A DNA stretch of 41,770 nt from Bacillota bacterium (GCA_023418475.1 JAEZZO010000046.1:1-41770), one strand, 5' to 3'; shown: positions 1 to 9,442, counted from the stretch's first letter. A program made the numbers and translations. Notes: generated by a model not told the origin, from the sequence alone.

Positions 1-910
1 GATATGGATGAGTCCTTATCTCTCCAATGGAAACCGGCCGAATACAACTGCTGATTTTTAAGACATTATCCGTTGTTGCAATTGTGCAGCCCATTTTACG
101 GAGTAATTTGATGGTAGAGGCGAGTTGATCACCTGGAGCATCAACTAGTAAAGCCTCTCCCCTGGCAGCTGCAACCGCTGCCATATATGTTCCTGCCACA
201 ATACGATCTGCTGAAAGTGTAAACTCAACCTCCTCGAGAAGATGCTTAACACCCTCTACGGTAATAAGAGCCGTGCCCTTTCCGCAGATTCTTGCACCCG
301 CTTCTGACAGATAACTGCAAAATTCCGTTACTTCAGGCTCTCTGGCTGCATTAAATATCCGAGTTACACCTTCCGACAGTACTGCAGTCATGATTACATT
401 CTGCGTCGCACCAACACTGGGAAACTCCAGAAATATATCATTCCCGATTAACCGGTCCGTACTGCAATGAATGATATTCCCGTCATCTCCCCAAAATTCT
501 TGTAAAACATTCATTTTGCTGATGGCATTCAGATGATAATCAATGGGTCTCTTCCCGATGGAACAACCACCGGGATATGCTATTGTTACTTCATGAAACC
601 TTCCGAGAATGGCTCCCATAAAAAGTATGGAACTGCGCATTTTGCTGACAAAATCCTCGGATACTTTAGTAATATTTGCTGTTTTGCTATTCACAATCAG
701 TGTATTCTGTTCCCAGGAAATTTCACATCCCAGCTCTTCCAGAATATTTGACATATGAATCACATCAAGTATTTTCGGACAATTTTTCAGTCTCGTTATT
801 CCTTTATTCAAAAGAGTAGCAGCAATGATCGGTAAAGCTGCATTCTTTGAACCCTGTATTTTTATCTCACCTTTTAATTGCTCTCCGCCGATGACCTCGA
901 TAGCTGACAT
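1..910 (-). CDS. murA: UDP-N-acetylglucosamine 1-carboxyvinyltransferase MurA (partial, C-terminus off the left edge)
   Basis: This enzyme transfers enolpyruvate from PEP to UDP-GlcNAc, the first committed step of peptidoglycan synthesis in the cytoplasm. The frame is open from an ATG at 910 to the window edge and gives 303 of the usual ~417 residues. It shows the N-terminal GSKNA motif (Lys22) and the catalytic loop PGGCSIGKRPID, with the PEP-binding, fosfomycin-targeted cysteine at about residue 116. A GGGG-type ribosome site precedes the ATG. It lies 69 bp downstream of ftsW on the same strand, so it is probably a late gene of the dcw operon. Firmicutes often carry two murA paralogues, and which one this is cannot be settled from a fragment. 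I read the frame through codon by codon and found no frameshift. Confidence 0.95.
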   Translation of the reverse strand, partial: MSAIEVIGGEQLKGEIKIQGSKNAALPIIAATLLNKGITRLKNCPKILDVIHMSNILEELGCEISWEQNTLIVNSKTANITKVSEDFVSKMRSSILFMGAILGRFHEVTIAYPGGCSIGKRPIDYHLNAISKMNVLQEFWGDDGNIIHCSTDRLIGNDIFLEFPSVGATQNVIMTAVLSEGVTRIFNAAREPEVTEFCSYLSEAGARICGKGTALITVEGVKHLLEEVEFTLSADRIVAGTYMAAVAAARGEALLVDAPGDQLASTIKLLRKMGCTIATTDNVLKISSCIRPVSIGEIRTHPY

Positions 911-979
911 AGCACACCCCAGACAATGAAGGAAATATACTAATACTATATGACCTCTAATTTGTCCGCGTGAATCTCT

Positions 980-2122
980 CTACTTCTCTGCTTTAATCTG
1001 GTTTGATACACTGAGGACAATTCCCATCTCAAATAACAAAACCATTACGGAGCTGCCTCCGTAACTTATAAATGGAAGTGTATTACCGGTTGACGGAATG
1101 GTATTTGTTACTACCGCTATATTTATCATTACCTGAACCGCAATATGCGCAAGTACACCGGTAGCAATTAATCCACCATATAAATCAGTTGCATTTATAG
1201 CTACAATAAAAATACGCCAAATTAATAAAAGAAAAAGCATGATCAGGGCAAAAGCACCAAACAGTCCTAATTCCTCACAAATTACTGAAAAAATCATATC
1301 ATTATGGGATTCGGGTATGAAGCCAAGCTTTTGCATACTCTCACCCAAACCTTTACCAAAAATTCCGCCGGACGCAATTGCATACAAACCCTGCAGGATT
1401 TGATATCCATTGTCGGCAGTTTCTACATGCAGCCATGCATCAATTCGATCAGAACGATAAGATACAAAGAATATAAAAATCGAACCCAAACCACCCATAA
1501 TCAAACCGGTTATAAGGTAATATGCCTTCTTTTTACTGGCAACGAAGCAAATTGTAACAAAAATAACTGCTACAATAATCGCTGTTGAAAGATTAGCTAT
1601 AACAATCAAGCCAAGAAGCGGAGCAATAAAAAAGCATACTCTTAAAAATCCTGCGAATTTATCCAATTTTCTGGGAGCCAAATTCACTATGTAAGCGGTA
1701 AAAAGAATTACTGCAATTTTGGTCAGCTCAGAGGGCTGAAATCTTCCTAATACCGGTATATCAATCCAACGCTTCGATCCTTTCGTCTCGTCTCCGAAAA
1801 TCAAAACATAAGTCTGCAATAATAAGCAGAGTGTATAAAGTAATGTAATCGGTTTTACTTTAATTACAGGTAAATTCGTTATGTATATGTGATAATCAAT
1901 TTTTGATACAAACAGCATGATCAGTATTCCAACTCCTGCTAAAAGCGCCTGCTTCTGCAAATAAAAAGCTGAATTTCCGGTTAGTCTCTGTGCATTATAA
2001 GAACTTGTGCTGTAAATCATTACCAAACCGAAGCATACCAGAAAAAGCACAAGAAATAACAGGCTGTAATCATAGTAGCTATGCATTTTTCTTTGATTGG
2101 ATTGCGCCACTGTTCTGCCCAT
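980..2122 (-). CDS. ftsW: FtsW/RodA/SpoVE-family lipid II polymerase (SEDS protein)
   Basis: This is a polytopic SEDS glycosyltransferase that polymerises lipid II, normally with a class B PBP at the septum. The protein has about ten membrane helices and family motifs such as QPSELTK, NDMIFSVICEELG and the C-terminal PFISYGGSS. An ATG at 2134 is in frame, but its next codons spell GGAGGT, which acts as the ribosome site for the ATG at 2122. I therefore start at 2122 (MGRTVAQSN, 380 residues). It follows murD by about 20 bp and precedes murA. FtsW and the sporulation paralogue SpoVE cannot be separated by sequence alone. Its place in the dcw cluster with two PBPs upstream allows either role. 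Confidence 0.92.
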   Translation of the reverse strand: MGRTVAQSNQRKMHSYYDYSLLFLVLFLVCFGLVMIYSTSSYNAQRLTGNSAFYLQKQALLAGVGILIMLFVSKIDYHIYITNLPVIKVKPITLLYTLCLLLQTYVLIFGDETKGSKRWIDIPVLGRFQPSELTKIAVILFTAYIVNLAPRKLDKFAGFLRVCFFIAPLLGLIVIANLSTAIIVAVIFVTICFVASKKKAYYLITGLIMGGLGSIFIFFVSYRSDRIDAWLHVETADNGYQILQGLYAIASGGIFGKGLGESMQKLGFIPESHNDMIFSVICEELGLFGAFALIMLFLLLIWRIFIVAINATDLYGGLIATGVLAHIAVQVMINIAVVTNTIPSTGNTLPFISYGGSSVMVLLFEMGIVLSVSNQIKAEK

Positions 2123-2143
2123 TTTTACCTCCATATTGCGCTT

Positions 2144-3502
2144 TTATAACATTTCCCTTACATATTCCTTAAATAATCGGCCACGCTGCTCGTAATTTTG
2201 AAACATTCCCCAGCTTGCACAGGCCGGTGATAATAATACCGCCTCTCCCGCTTCTGCTATTTTTGCACTTACCTCAACCGCTTCCTTCAGACTGTCTACC
2301 AGAATAATATCTGTAAAACCATGACGTCTTGCAGTCTCCGCAAATATTTCCCTTGTCTGTCCGAGTAAAACCAGGTATTTCACCTTACCGTCAAATGCCT
2401 CAATCAATTCATCAAACGGTATTTTTTTATCATAGCCTCCGCCAATCAATATGGTAGGACATCTCATTGCCTGTACAGCACGAATAGAGGCATCCGGATT
2501 GGTTCCCTTGGAGTCATTATAATATGCTACATTATGAATTGTTTCCACATATTCTATTCGATGCTCAACCGCTCTGAACGCAAGAATAGTTTTGCGGATA
2601 TATTCAAGCGGGATACCTATCTCAACTCCTATTCCAACTGCAGCCATAACATTCTCATAATTATGCTTTCCCAACAAATGAAGCTCATTAACATTACAGA
2701 TTATTTCTTTCTTTAGTTTATTTGAATATACAATAAGATCACCTTCCAGATATAAGCCTTCCTCCAGTGTTCTTTCACTGGAAAAGAATATTACTCTGCA
2801 AGGCAGGTGCTCCGCCATGGATCTTAAGATCTCATCCTCGTAATTTAACACACACAACTGGGAATTCGTCTGATTAAATGTTACTCTTTGTTTCATCGCA
2901 ATATAATTTTCCATCGTATGATGACGATCCAGATGATCGGGTGTGATATTTAAAATAGCGCTGATATCCGGTTTAAATTCACAAATCGTTTCCAACTGAA
3001 AACTGCTCAGTTCTATAACAGTAACAGCTTCCTCCGTAGTATTTAAGGCCTGATCGGAATAACAATTACCGATATTACCCACTACATATACTTCTTCAAA
3101 GTAAGCTTTCATTATTTCTCCAACCAGCGTTGTTGTGGTTGTCTTACCATTGGTTCCGGTAATACCTATAATCTTTCCTTTTGTATAATGATATGCAAGT
3201 TCGATCTCGCTCCATATCGGAATGTTTTTCTCTTTCGCCTTTAACATGTCCGGATGATCGGTAGGTACTCCGGGACTGATTATTATTAATTGAACACGAT
3301 CCAGTACTTCCTCAGCCAGACTGCCGGTTGCCAGGCAAAAATTATTCTCCGTATCAATTTTGTCCTGAAAAGCTTCTTTTGTCAGCTCGATATTTCGGTC
3401 AAATAGTATCACATCAGCCCCAAGCTTCTGTAACATTCCCGCAGCTGAAATTCCACTTTTAGCTGCTCCATAAACCAATACCTTTTTATCTGTTAACTGC
3501 AT
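2144..3502 (-). CDS. murD: UDP-N-acetylmuramoyl-L-alanine--D-glutamate ligase MurD
   Basis: MurD adds D-glutamate to UDP-MurNAc-L-Ala in the cytoplasm, using ATP. The 452 residues match the usual family length (~450). They contain the N-terminal Rossmann segment KVLVYGAAKSG, the Mur-ligase ATP loop GITGTNGKTTTT at about 112-123, the central NITPDHLDRH motif and the C-terminal YNDSKGTNPDAS region typical of MurD. The ATG has a strong GGAGG site six bases upstream. The gene lies between mraY and ftsW, the conserved dcw order. Confidence 0.96.
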   Translation of the reverse strand: MQLTDKKVLVYGAAKSGISAAGMLQKLGADVILFDRNIELTKEAFQDKIDTENNFCLATGSLAEEVLDRVQLIIISPGVPTDHPDMLKAKEKNIPIWSEIELAYHYTKGKIIGITGTNGKTTTTTLVGEIMKAYFEEVYVVGNIGNCYSDQALNTTEEAVTVIELSSFQLETICEFKPDISAILNITPDHLDRHHTMENYIAMKQRVTFNQTNSQLCVLNYEDEILRSMAEHLPCRVIFFSSERTLEEGLYLEGDLIVYSNKLKKEIICNVNELHLLGKHNYENVMAAVGIGVEIGIPLEYIRKTILAFRAVEHRIEYVETIHNVAYYNDSKGTNPDASIRAVQAMRCPTILIGGGYDKKIPFDELIEAFDGKVKYLVLLGQTREIFAETARRHGFTDIILVDSLKEAVEVSAKIAEAGEAVLLSPACASWGMFQNYEQRGRLFKEYVREML

Positions 3503-3572
3503 ATGCTACCTCCGGCTCTTAATTGAAAGAATCCTACTCTCTTTCTAAATTTCTATTATATTATATATCTCT

Positions 3573-4541
3573 TTAGTTAATACCCATTAAGGCAATCAGG
3601 CATAATATAGCGGTTATAATCGAAAACACCGCCACAACTCTTGTTTCAGCCCAACCCATTAATTCAAAATGATGATGTATCGGTGCCATTTTAAATAGAC
3701 GTTTACCTCCGCTCAGCTTAAAATAGCCTACCTGAAGCATAACCGACAGAACCTCTGCCAGATAAATAAATGCCACAATAATAATAAAGATCGGCATTTG
3801 AAGCATATAAGCCGCAGCTGCGACAAACCCGCCAAGCGCAAGCGATCCGGTATCCCCCATAAAAACCTTTGCAGGATAAACATTAAACAATAAAAACGCA
3901 AGCAAACTACCGGCTACAGCACCTGTGATCGGCGAGATATCACTCTTCATTCCGATTGCAACAACTGTAAAAAAGGTAGCAATAAGTACTGTAACACTTG
4001 ATTCCAAACCATCCAGACCATCTGTGAAATTAGATCCGTTTACTGTTCCGAGTACAAAAATAAAAAAGAATGGAACAAATAAAAACGAAGTATCCAAATA
4101 TTTTCCACCTGAAAAAGGTATCAGCATAGCCGTTCCAACATCCGTGAAATTAATTAAATAGTACCCTAAAATTGCTGTTACCAGTATCTGTCCAAGTAAT
4201 TTCTGCCAAACCTTTAATCCAAGATTTCGTTTCATAACAACCTTAATGTAATCGTCCATAAAGCCTATGATACCAAAACCAATTGTCGAAAATAATACCG
4301 GTATAATTCCCTTATAATCTCTTATATAGATTAAAGAAGTAATTGCAATACTGATAATTATTACAACTCCACCCATCGTTGGTGTACCCGACTTTTTCTG
4401 ATGAGACTGCGGTCCTTCCTCACGGATGTATTGCCCAAATTTCAATTTCCGCAGAAAAGGAATCAGAATAGGGCAAAGCACCGCACAAATTGCAAATGAT
4501 ATAATGACCGGTAAAACAACTTTAATAAATGTAAAATCCAT
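3573..4541 (-). CDS. mraY: Phospho-N-acetylmuramoyl-pentapeptide transferase MraY
   Basis: MraY links phospho-MurNAc-pentapeptide to undecaprenyl phosphate to make lipid I at the inner face of the membrane. With the ATG at 4541 the protein has 322 residues and about ten helices. It shows the MDDYIK aspartates (96-97), the NGSNFTDGLDGL loop, FMGDTGS (Asp230) and the HHHFE triad at about 289-291. An in-frame ATG at 4646 would add 35 residues with no membrane or family character. The 4541 start has an AGGAG site six bases upstream, so I prefer it. A 319-bp spacer with its own promoter and hairpins precedes the gene. Confidence 0.96.
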   Translation of the reverse strand: MDFTFIKVVLPVIISFAICAVLCPILIPFLRKLKFGQYIREEGPQSHQKKSGTPTMGGVVIIISIAITSLIYIRDYKGIIPVLFSTIGFGIIGFMDDYIKVVMKRNLGLKVWQKLLGQILVTAILGYYLINFTDVGTAMLIPFSGGKYLDTSFLFVPFFFIFVLGTVNGSNFTDGLDGLESSVTVLIATFFTVVAIGMKSDISPITGAVAGSLLAFLLFNVYPAKVFMGDTGSLALGGFVAAAAYMLQMPIFIIIVAFIYLAEVLSVMLQVGYFKLSGGKRLFKMAPIHHHFELMGWAETRVVAVFSIITAILCLIALMGIN

Positions 4542-4779
4542 ATTTGCTCCTTTCGCCCCAAAACGGCATAATATCAAATGAAAGAAGCCGTCCAGCGGGT
4601 TCTTTCCGTGCGAATTAAATTTTAAGTTTATAATAAATTCATGCATTTTTTTCGCACTTTTCTCGGGATAATTCTTATGTAGGAAATATAGAAAGCATTA
4701 TCCAAAGAGGCAGCTTCAAACCTCAATAACCATTTTTATAGTTATAGGACAATCGTTCATCATACTCTGAACGCCACCC
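4542..4779 (-). promoter_or_regulatory. Structured mraY leader with three successive hairpins
   Basis: The untranslated stretch between the inferred start site and mraY can form several stems on the transcript. They are 4697-4703 with 4666-4672 (7 bp), 4651-4657 with 4608-4614 (7 bp, GTGCGAA/TTCGCAC), and 4600-4606 with 4580-4586 (7 bp, extended inward by three more pairs). No U-run follows any of them, so they do not look like simple terminators. I recognise no known riboswitch class. The pairs are seen in the sequence; a regulatory role is inference. Confidence 0.4.
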
Positions 4780-4785
4780 TTGGAT

Positions 4786-4814
4786 ATTATACTTTATAAC
4801 ATATGAAAAAACAA
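4786..4814 (-). promoter_or_regulatory. Candidate internal promoter for mraY-murD-ftsW-murA
   Basis: The minus strand has a perfect -10 TATAAT (4786-4791) and a weak -35 TTGTTT (4809-4814), with a 17-bp spacer. It sits between the stop of the upstream PBP gene and mraY. It would let the second half of the dcw cluster be expressed independently of the MraZ-controlled promoter. Confidence 0.5.
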
Positions 4815-4860
4815 TACTTGATCATGGAATCCGACTTTCTTACTAACCGGCAGTTACTTT

Positions 4861-6813
4861 CTATTCTCCGTAATATAGGATCAGAGCGCTTTTTTTCTTA
4901 ACTGTCTCGCCGGGAAGAGGAAATTGTTCCTTCACAATTTCTCCCTCTCCGACTGGATAAACATCTCCGAAATCGTATACCTTCATCAATTCCGAAACCT
5001 CCTTCTTCGTCTTGCCAACAAGACTGGGAACTTTTAGGGAACCAATATTATATTTATTGATTTCTCCTTCATTATAACTTTCTTCTATTCCAAGATAAGG
5101 CAGGATATTATCAAACAATTCAGAGATTACCGGAGCGGCAATTGTTCCTCCATAATAAACACCTGTTGGCTCATCAATCAGAACCAGTGCAATTACCTGT
5201 GGATTATTGGCAGGTGCGAAACCTATGAAGGAAGATATATACTTATTACTGCTTCTTGGTAATTTTTCAGATGTAGCTGTTTTCCCTCCGATACGAAAAC
5301 CGGGAAGATAAGCTCTCTTACCCGTTCCCTCCGCTACAACAGCTTCCAGAAGTCCCTTCATTGTCTCAGAGGTTTGCTTTGATATAACATTGGCTTTCGT
5401 CGGATAATCCAGTTCCTTAATTCTGGAACCGTCCGCAGACCTTACCTCAACACCAAAATGTGGCGTTACTAAGGTTCCTCCGTTTACAACTGCACTGGCA
5501 GCACACAGCAGCTGCAGTGGTGTAATTTGAAAAGACTGGCCAAAGGACATGGTTGCAAGCTCTACCGCACCGATCTTATCCTTCTTGTGCATAATCGAAT
5601 TAGCTTCTCCTGGGAGATCCACCCCCGTTTTATTAAAAAGGCCAAGTCTGTTAAAATAGTAATACATGCGGTCGACTCCGACCCTTGCTCCAATTTCCAT
5701 AAAAACCGGATTACAAGAATTTTTAATTCCTTCTATAAAATTCTGACTTCCATGGCCCGTGGTTTTATGGCACCGGATAATACGATCTTCTACTTTTTTA
5801 TACCCCGGACAAAAGAAACGATCATCTAATTTCACAACTTTCTCTTCCAGCGCTGCTGTTGCTGTTACAATCTTAAAGGCTGAACCTGGTTCATAGGTAT
5901 CACTGATGCATGCATTTCGCCACATTCCGTTTAATAACTCATTGAGCTTCTCCGGACTGAGGTTCTGACCCGCATATTGACTAGCTATTTCGTCCGACAA
6001 TTGATAAGGTTCATTCAAGTTAAACTCCGGTACATTCACCATCGCGTATAGCTCTCCGTTTTGGGGATTCATAACAACCAGTTTAACATTGTTTGCTTTT
6101 TTTGCTTCTTTGACTTTAAGCGCCGCCTGCTGTGCATATTTTTGAATATTGACATCCAGACTCAGGTACAGGTCATTTCCTGGCTGTGGTTCGATTCTGT
6201 CCTCGGCTGCATTTTTTATCTCCACACCATAAGCTGTAGTCAGTGTTAAAATTGTGCCATCGATTCCTTTTAAATACTTATCGTATTGTACTTCAAGACC
6301 GATGATACCCTGATTATCACTTCCCGTAAAACCAATCACTTTGGAAGCCAATGAGTTGTAAGGATAATATCTTTTGTAATCTTCGTCCACCATTACTCCG
6401 TCAAGATCATATTCTCTGATTTTATCCGCTATTGTTTTATCTACATTTGACTTAATTCTTTCTATGGAGGATACTTTTTCCACGCGTTTTCTTACCTTTT
6501 CCTGGCTTAGTCCCAGCAAATCCGATAAAACCGTAATAACCTTTTTCGGATCAGTAATCTGCGCATGTATCACTGAAATAGTACAAACAGGCTTATTTGT
6601 TGCGATTTCTACGCCATTTGCATCAAAAATACTTCCCCGTTCTGCTTTTATTGATCGTTCCCTCTCATGCAGTGCTTCGGCTCTGGCTGCATAATCCTCC
6701 GATTTAAATAGCATCAAATAGCCTAAGCGGCCGGTTAATCCAAAAGCTACAATCATTATTATAACTACAACAATTAAGGCACTTCTCTTATTGTAGGTTC
6801 TGTTTCTAGCCAT
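4861..6813 (-). CDS. Class B penicillin-binding protein with C-terminal PASTA domain (SpoVD/PBP2-like)
   Basis: This is a membrane-anchored D,D-transpeptidase that cross-links septal or spore-cortex peptidoglycan. In order it shows a membrane anchor at 11-35, a PBP dimer domain, the transpeptidase domain and one PASTA domain at about 593-648. The active-site triad is S311-A-F-K314, S366-C-N368 and a third motif reading K511-T-A513. The usual KTG glycine is therefore alanine, which I confirmed at the nucleotide level (AAA ACA GCT). One PASTA domain and 650 residues resemble SpoVD; B. subtilis PBP2B has two. It is 65 bp downstream of a second class B PBP gene. Whether it serves sporulation or vegetative division is inference. 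Confidence 0.9.
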   Translation of the reverse strand: MARNRTYNKRSALIVVVIIMIVAFGLTGRLGYLMLFKSEDYAARAEALHERERSIKAERGSIFDANGVEIATNKPVCTISVIHAQITDPKKVITVLSDLLGLSQEKVRKRVEKVSSIERIKSNVDKTIADKIREYDLDGVMVDEDYKRYYPYNSLASKVIGFTGSDNQGIIGLEVQYDKYLKGIDGTILTLTTAYGVEIKNAAEDRIEPQPGNDLYLSLDVNIQKYAQQAALKVKEAKKANNVKLVVMNPQNGELYAMVNVPEFNLNEPYQLSDEIASQYAGQNLSPEKLNELLNGMWRNACISDTYEPGSAFKIVTATAALEEKVVKLDDRFFCPGYKKVEDRIIRCHKTTGHGSQNFIEGIKNSCNPVFMEIGARVGVDRMYYYFNRLGLFNKTGVDLPGEANSIMHKKDKIGAVELATMSFGQSFQITPLQLLCAASAVVNGGTLVTPHFGVEVRSADGSRIKELDYPTKANVISKQTSETMKGLLEAVVAEGTGKRAYLPGFRIGGKTATSEKLPRSSNKYISSFIGFAPANNPQVIALVLIDEPTGVYYGGTIAAPVISELFDNILPYLGIEESYNEGEINKYNIGSLKVPSLVGKTKKEVSELMKVYDFGDVYPVGEGEIVKEQFPLPGETVKKKSALILYYGE

Positions 6814-6878
6814 CTTACCATAACCTTACATCTCTTATCGTTTCATTTTATTACAAATGCTGCCGCTTTATTCATGGA

Positions 6879-8924
6879 TTAGTCTATCGGATCAAAAAGA
6901 TCCTCATTCTCCTGTGTATTTGGTGTGTCTTTCGCATTGTCACCGGTCTGCTTACCTCCCTCTTTCTTTTCGCTGTTTCCGGCTGTGGTATTATTTTCTT
7001 CCGTACTATTTTCATTTCCTTCTGTACCGGTTTTATTCCCTGCTGCATTTTCTTCTTCCGCTTTCTTTGTGCTAGGATCGGGAGTAGGAGTAGGTGTTGG
7101 CAGCAAATAATCAATCTCACCTTCCGGAAAAATTCCAAGAAGCGGCATTATTTCCTTTAATATCTGACCCGAGAAATCAGTCGCAACGGCACTGGAGGGA
7201 TTTTTTACATTCGGTTCATCTATAATAAGGTAAAAAACCACTTGCGGATGAATAGCAGGCGAGCATCCAATAAAGGATACCACATATTTTTTTTCTGCTC
7301 GAACCAGTTTATTCTGTACTTTGTCAAATACAAACTTTTGTGCCGTTCCGGTTTTACCACCAAGAGTATACCCTTTCACCTTGGCTTTCGTCGCCGTACC
7401 GGCTTCTACTGTCTGGTATAAATATTTTTGAAGCAATTCCGAAGTGCCTTCTGAAATAGTTTTACGTACCAGTAGTTTATCGAAATCCTTGACGGTTGCT
7501 CCACTATCACTGACAATTCTCTTCATAACATGCGGTTGATAATAATTTCCTCCATTGACAACCGAAGAGAATGCGGCAGCCATCTGTATCATCGTCGCTG
7601 TGGTAGACTGACCGAAGCTGCTGGTTGCAAGTCCTGATTCACCCAAATCCTTGAGTGGCAGAAGCTGACCAGTTCCTTCACCCGGTAAATCAATTCCTGT
7701 TTTTTGTCCCAATCCAAAGCTCTTCTCATACTGGTAGAATAAGTTCTTTCCTTCGCGATCGGCAATTTCCATCATAGCCACATTACAAGATTGCATCACT
7801 GCTTGTCCCAGTGTAAGCTTTCCATGTGTATGAGCACACTTTATTCTAAAACCACCCTTGTATAAAAATCCATTGCAAACAAAGGTTGTGGAATCAGATA
7901 CCAGCCCTTCTTCTAGTGCAGATGCAACTGTAATGGGTTTGAAAGTGGATCCCGGCTCAAAGTTACTGCTAATTGCATCATTCTTCCAGATGTTGTTCAG
8001 CGCATCTGTCTTCTCCTGATCCGTCATCGAAGAAATCTCTGAATTCGTGTAGGCAATGCTTAAGTCTCTTGGAGAATTGAGATCAAACTCCTGATTAGAG
8101 GCCATTGCAATAATACCTCCGTTATTCGGATTCATCACTATAATTCCTATTCCCTTACAGCCGATCTCTTTCCGGTAGCTTTCGATTTTCTCTTGAATAA
8201 TTCTCTGTACTCCTGTATTTATCGTTGTAATAACCGAATTTCCATTTACTGCTTTTTTTACAATATGTTCTATATTAAGATTTTCATCATAATATCCGTA
8301 TTCTCTTCCATTTGTACCATTTAAATCCTTATTATAATACTCTTCGATTCCATAAAATCCAATGTTATCTGCGGAGGAAAAGCCCAACAGGTCACAAGCT
8401 AATTTATTGTATGGATAGGTTCTTACATATTCCTCTTCAAACCAGACTCCATTGATAGAGCCACTCTTCGAACTGATCTTTTTAAAATCAGATACCGCAT
8501 CATATTTCAGATTTTTCTGTACAATAACATATTGGCTGTCCGGTTTATCCTTCAATATATCCCGGATTGTACCTTCCGATATTCCAAAGCTTTTTTGAAT
8601 GGCTTCCAAGGTTGGATCGACACATTTTTTGTTTTCCAGTAACAGCTTAGGATCTAATATTAAACGATACTGAAGTTCACTATGCGCTAGTACCGTTCCG
8701 TTGTTATCAAGAATATCTCCTCTTTTGTATGGCAGAACCGAACTTACATAGGTTTGCCTGGACAATACTTGCTTTGTGTAACGATCACCGTCCACATGTA
8801 CTATGTAAATAAGTCTTCCCATCAGTCCCACCATCAGTAGTGTAATAACACAAAATACAAGCAATAAATTTGCTTGCATCCGTGATGTGAATTTTTTAAT
8901 TGTTTTATCATTTCTCTTTTCCAT
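6879..8924 (-). CDS. Class B penicillin-binding protein, FtsI/PBP2-like transpeptidase
   Basis: This is probably the division D,D-transpeptidase paired with FtsW. It has a membrane anchor at about 18-42, a PBP dimer domain and a transpeptidase domain with all three canonical motifs: S326-T-F-K329, S379-C-N381 and K524-T-G526. It has no PASTA domain. Instead, from about residue 605 it ends in a ~75-residue low-complexity tail (a PTPTPTPD run, then Asn/Glu/Lys/Thr-rich), which should be disordered and extracytoplasmic. The length of 681 residues is within the family range once the tail is counted. It lies between the ftsL-like gene and the PASTA PBP, the usual place for ftsI. I give no firm symbol because the two neighbouring PBPs could be named either way. 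Confidence 0.92.
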   Translation of the reverse strand: MEKRNDKTIKKFTSRMQANLLLVFCVITLLMVGLMGRLIYIVHVDGDRYTKQVLSRQTYVSSVLPYKRGDILDNNGTVLAHSELQYRLILDPKLLLENKKCVDPTLEAIQKSFGISEGTIRDILKDKPDSQYVIVQKNLKYDAVSDFKKISSKSGSINGVWFEEEYVRTYPYNKLACDLLGFSSADNIGFYGIEEYYNKDLNGTNGREYGYYDENLNIEHIVKKAVNGNSVITTINTGVQRIIQEKIESYRKEIGCKGIGIIVMNPNNGGIIAMASNQEFDLNSPRDLSIAYTNSEISSMTDQEKTDALNNIWKNDAISSNFEPGSTFKPITVASALEEGLVSDSTTFVCNGFLYKGGFRIKCAHTHGKLTLGQAVMQSCNVAMMEIADREGKNLFYQYEKSFGLGQKTGIDLPGEGTGQLLPLKDLGESGLATSSFGQSTTATMIQMAAAFSSVVNGGNYYQPHVMKRIVSDSGATVKDFDKLLVRKTISEGTSELLQKYLYQTVEAGTATKAKVKGYTLGGKTGTAQKFVFDKVQNKLVRAEKKYVVSFIGCSPAIHPQVVFYLIIDEPNVKNPSSAVATDFSGQILKEIMPLLGIFPEGEIDYLLPTPTPTPDPSTKKAEEENAAGNKTGTEGNENSTEENNTTAGNSEKKEGGKQTGDNAKDTPNTQENEDLFDPID

Positions 8925-8956
8925 CGTAGCTTGTCCCCGTCCACTTATACAGATTA

Positions 8957-9442
8957 TTAGTTCTTGGGTATATTCTCATATTGTCTGACGTAATCATCCT
9001 CACTGCTTTTAAAAGTAATAACTGTGTTTTTGTTCGGGTATACCATACCAAGCTCTTCCACAGCTATATGGTAAATCTTATCAAGATCACAGGCTTTATT
9101 CACTTTATCATATTCCGCATCATTTTTTTTTGTCAATGCAGTCAGTTCCAGCTGTTTTACCGTAATCTTCCGGTTCATCTGAGTCACCTCAGACTGAATC
9201 TTTAGATAATCAACACACACAAATAAGGTTGCTACAATCGCAGCACATAACACCAGCAAAGAAGCAAAGTTAATTCCGGATAGTGTCTTAGCTTGTCTTC
9301 GTTCGTTTCTTCTCGGCGATGAGACCGCAACATCCGGTTCATCTTCATAAACCGGAACTGCCCCCAGCTTTCGCGCCGTATTTCCCTCTATGTAGTTTAT
9401 TCTTGTATTCTCATAATGTTTGTATTCTCTTTTAGCCGCCAT
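8957..9442 (-). CDS. FtsL-like septum formation protein
   Basis: This is a small bitopic protein of 161 residues. It has a charged cytoplasmic N-terminus, one membrane helix (roughly LLVLCAAIVATLFVCVDYL) and a short extracytoplasmic heptad-rich segment, the layout of FtsL, which bridges FtsB/DivIC to FtsI/FtsW. Sequence conservation in FtsL is low, so the call rests on topology and on position between rsmH and ftsI. An in-frame ATG at 9502 has no properly spaced ribosome site. The ATG at 9442 (MAAKREYKHY) has AGGTG eight bases upstream and is preferred. The C-terminus keeps a motif often seen in this group (ELGMVYPNKNTVI). Confidence 0.82.
   Translation of the reverse strand: MAAKREYKHYENTRINYIEGNTARKLGAVPVYEDEPDVAVSSPRRNERRQAKTLSGINFASLLVLCAAIVATLFVCVDYLKIQSEVTQMNRKITVKQLELTALTKKNDAEYDKVNKACDLDKIYHIAVEELGMVYPNKNTVITFKSSEDDYVRQYENIPKN

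Noticed and set aside
533..751. Plus-strand open frame inside murA
   Set aside because: It is antisense to an unbroken, motif-bearing MurA frame and has no ribosome site. It is a shadow.
1..910. Frameshift in murA
   Set aside because: The annotation track lists no long frame here because the gene runs off the edge. Manual translation shows one continuous frame with all expected motifs.
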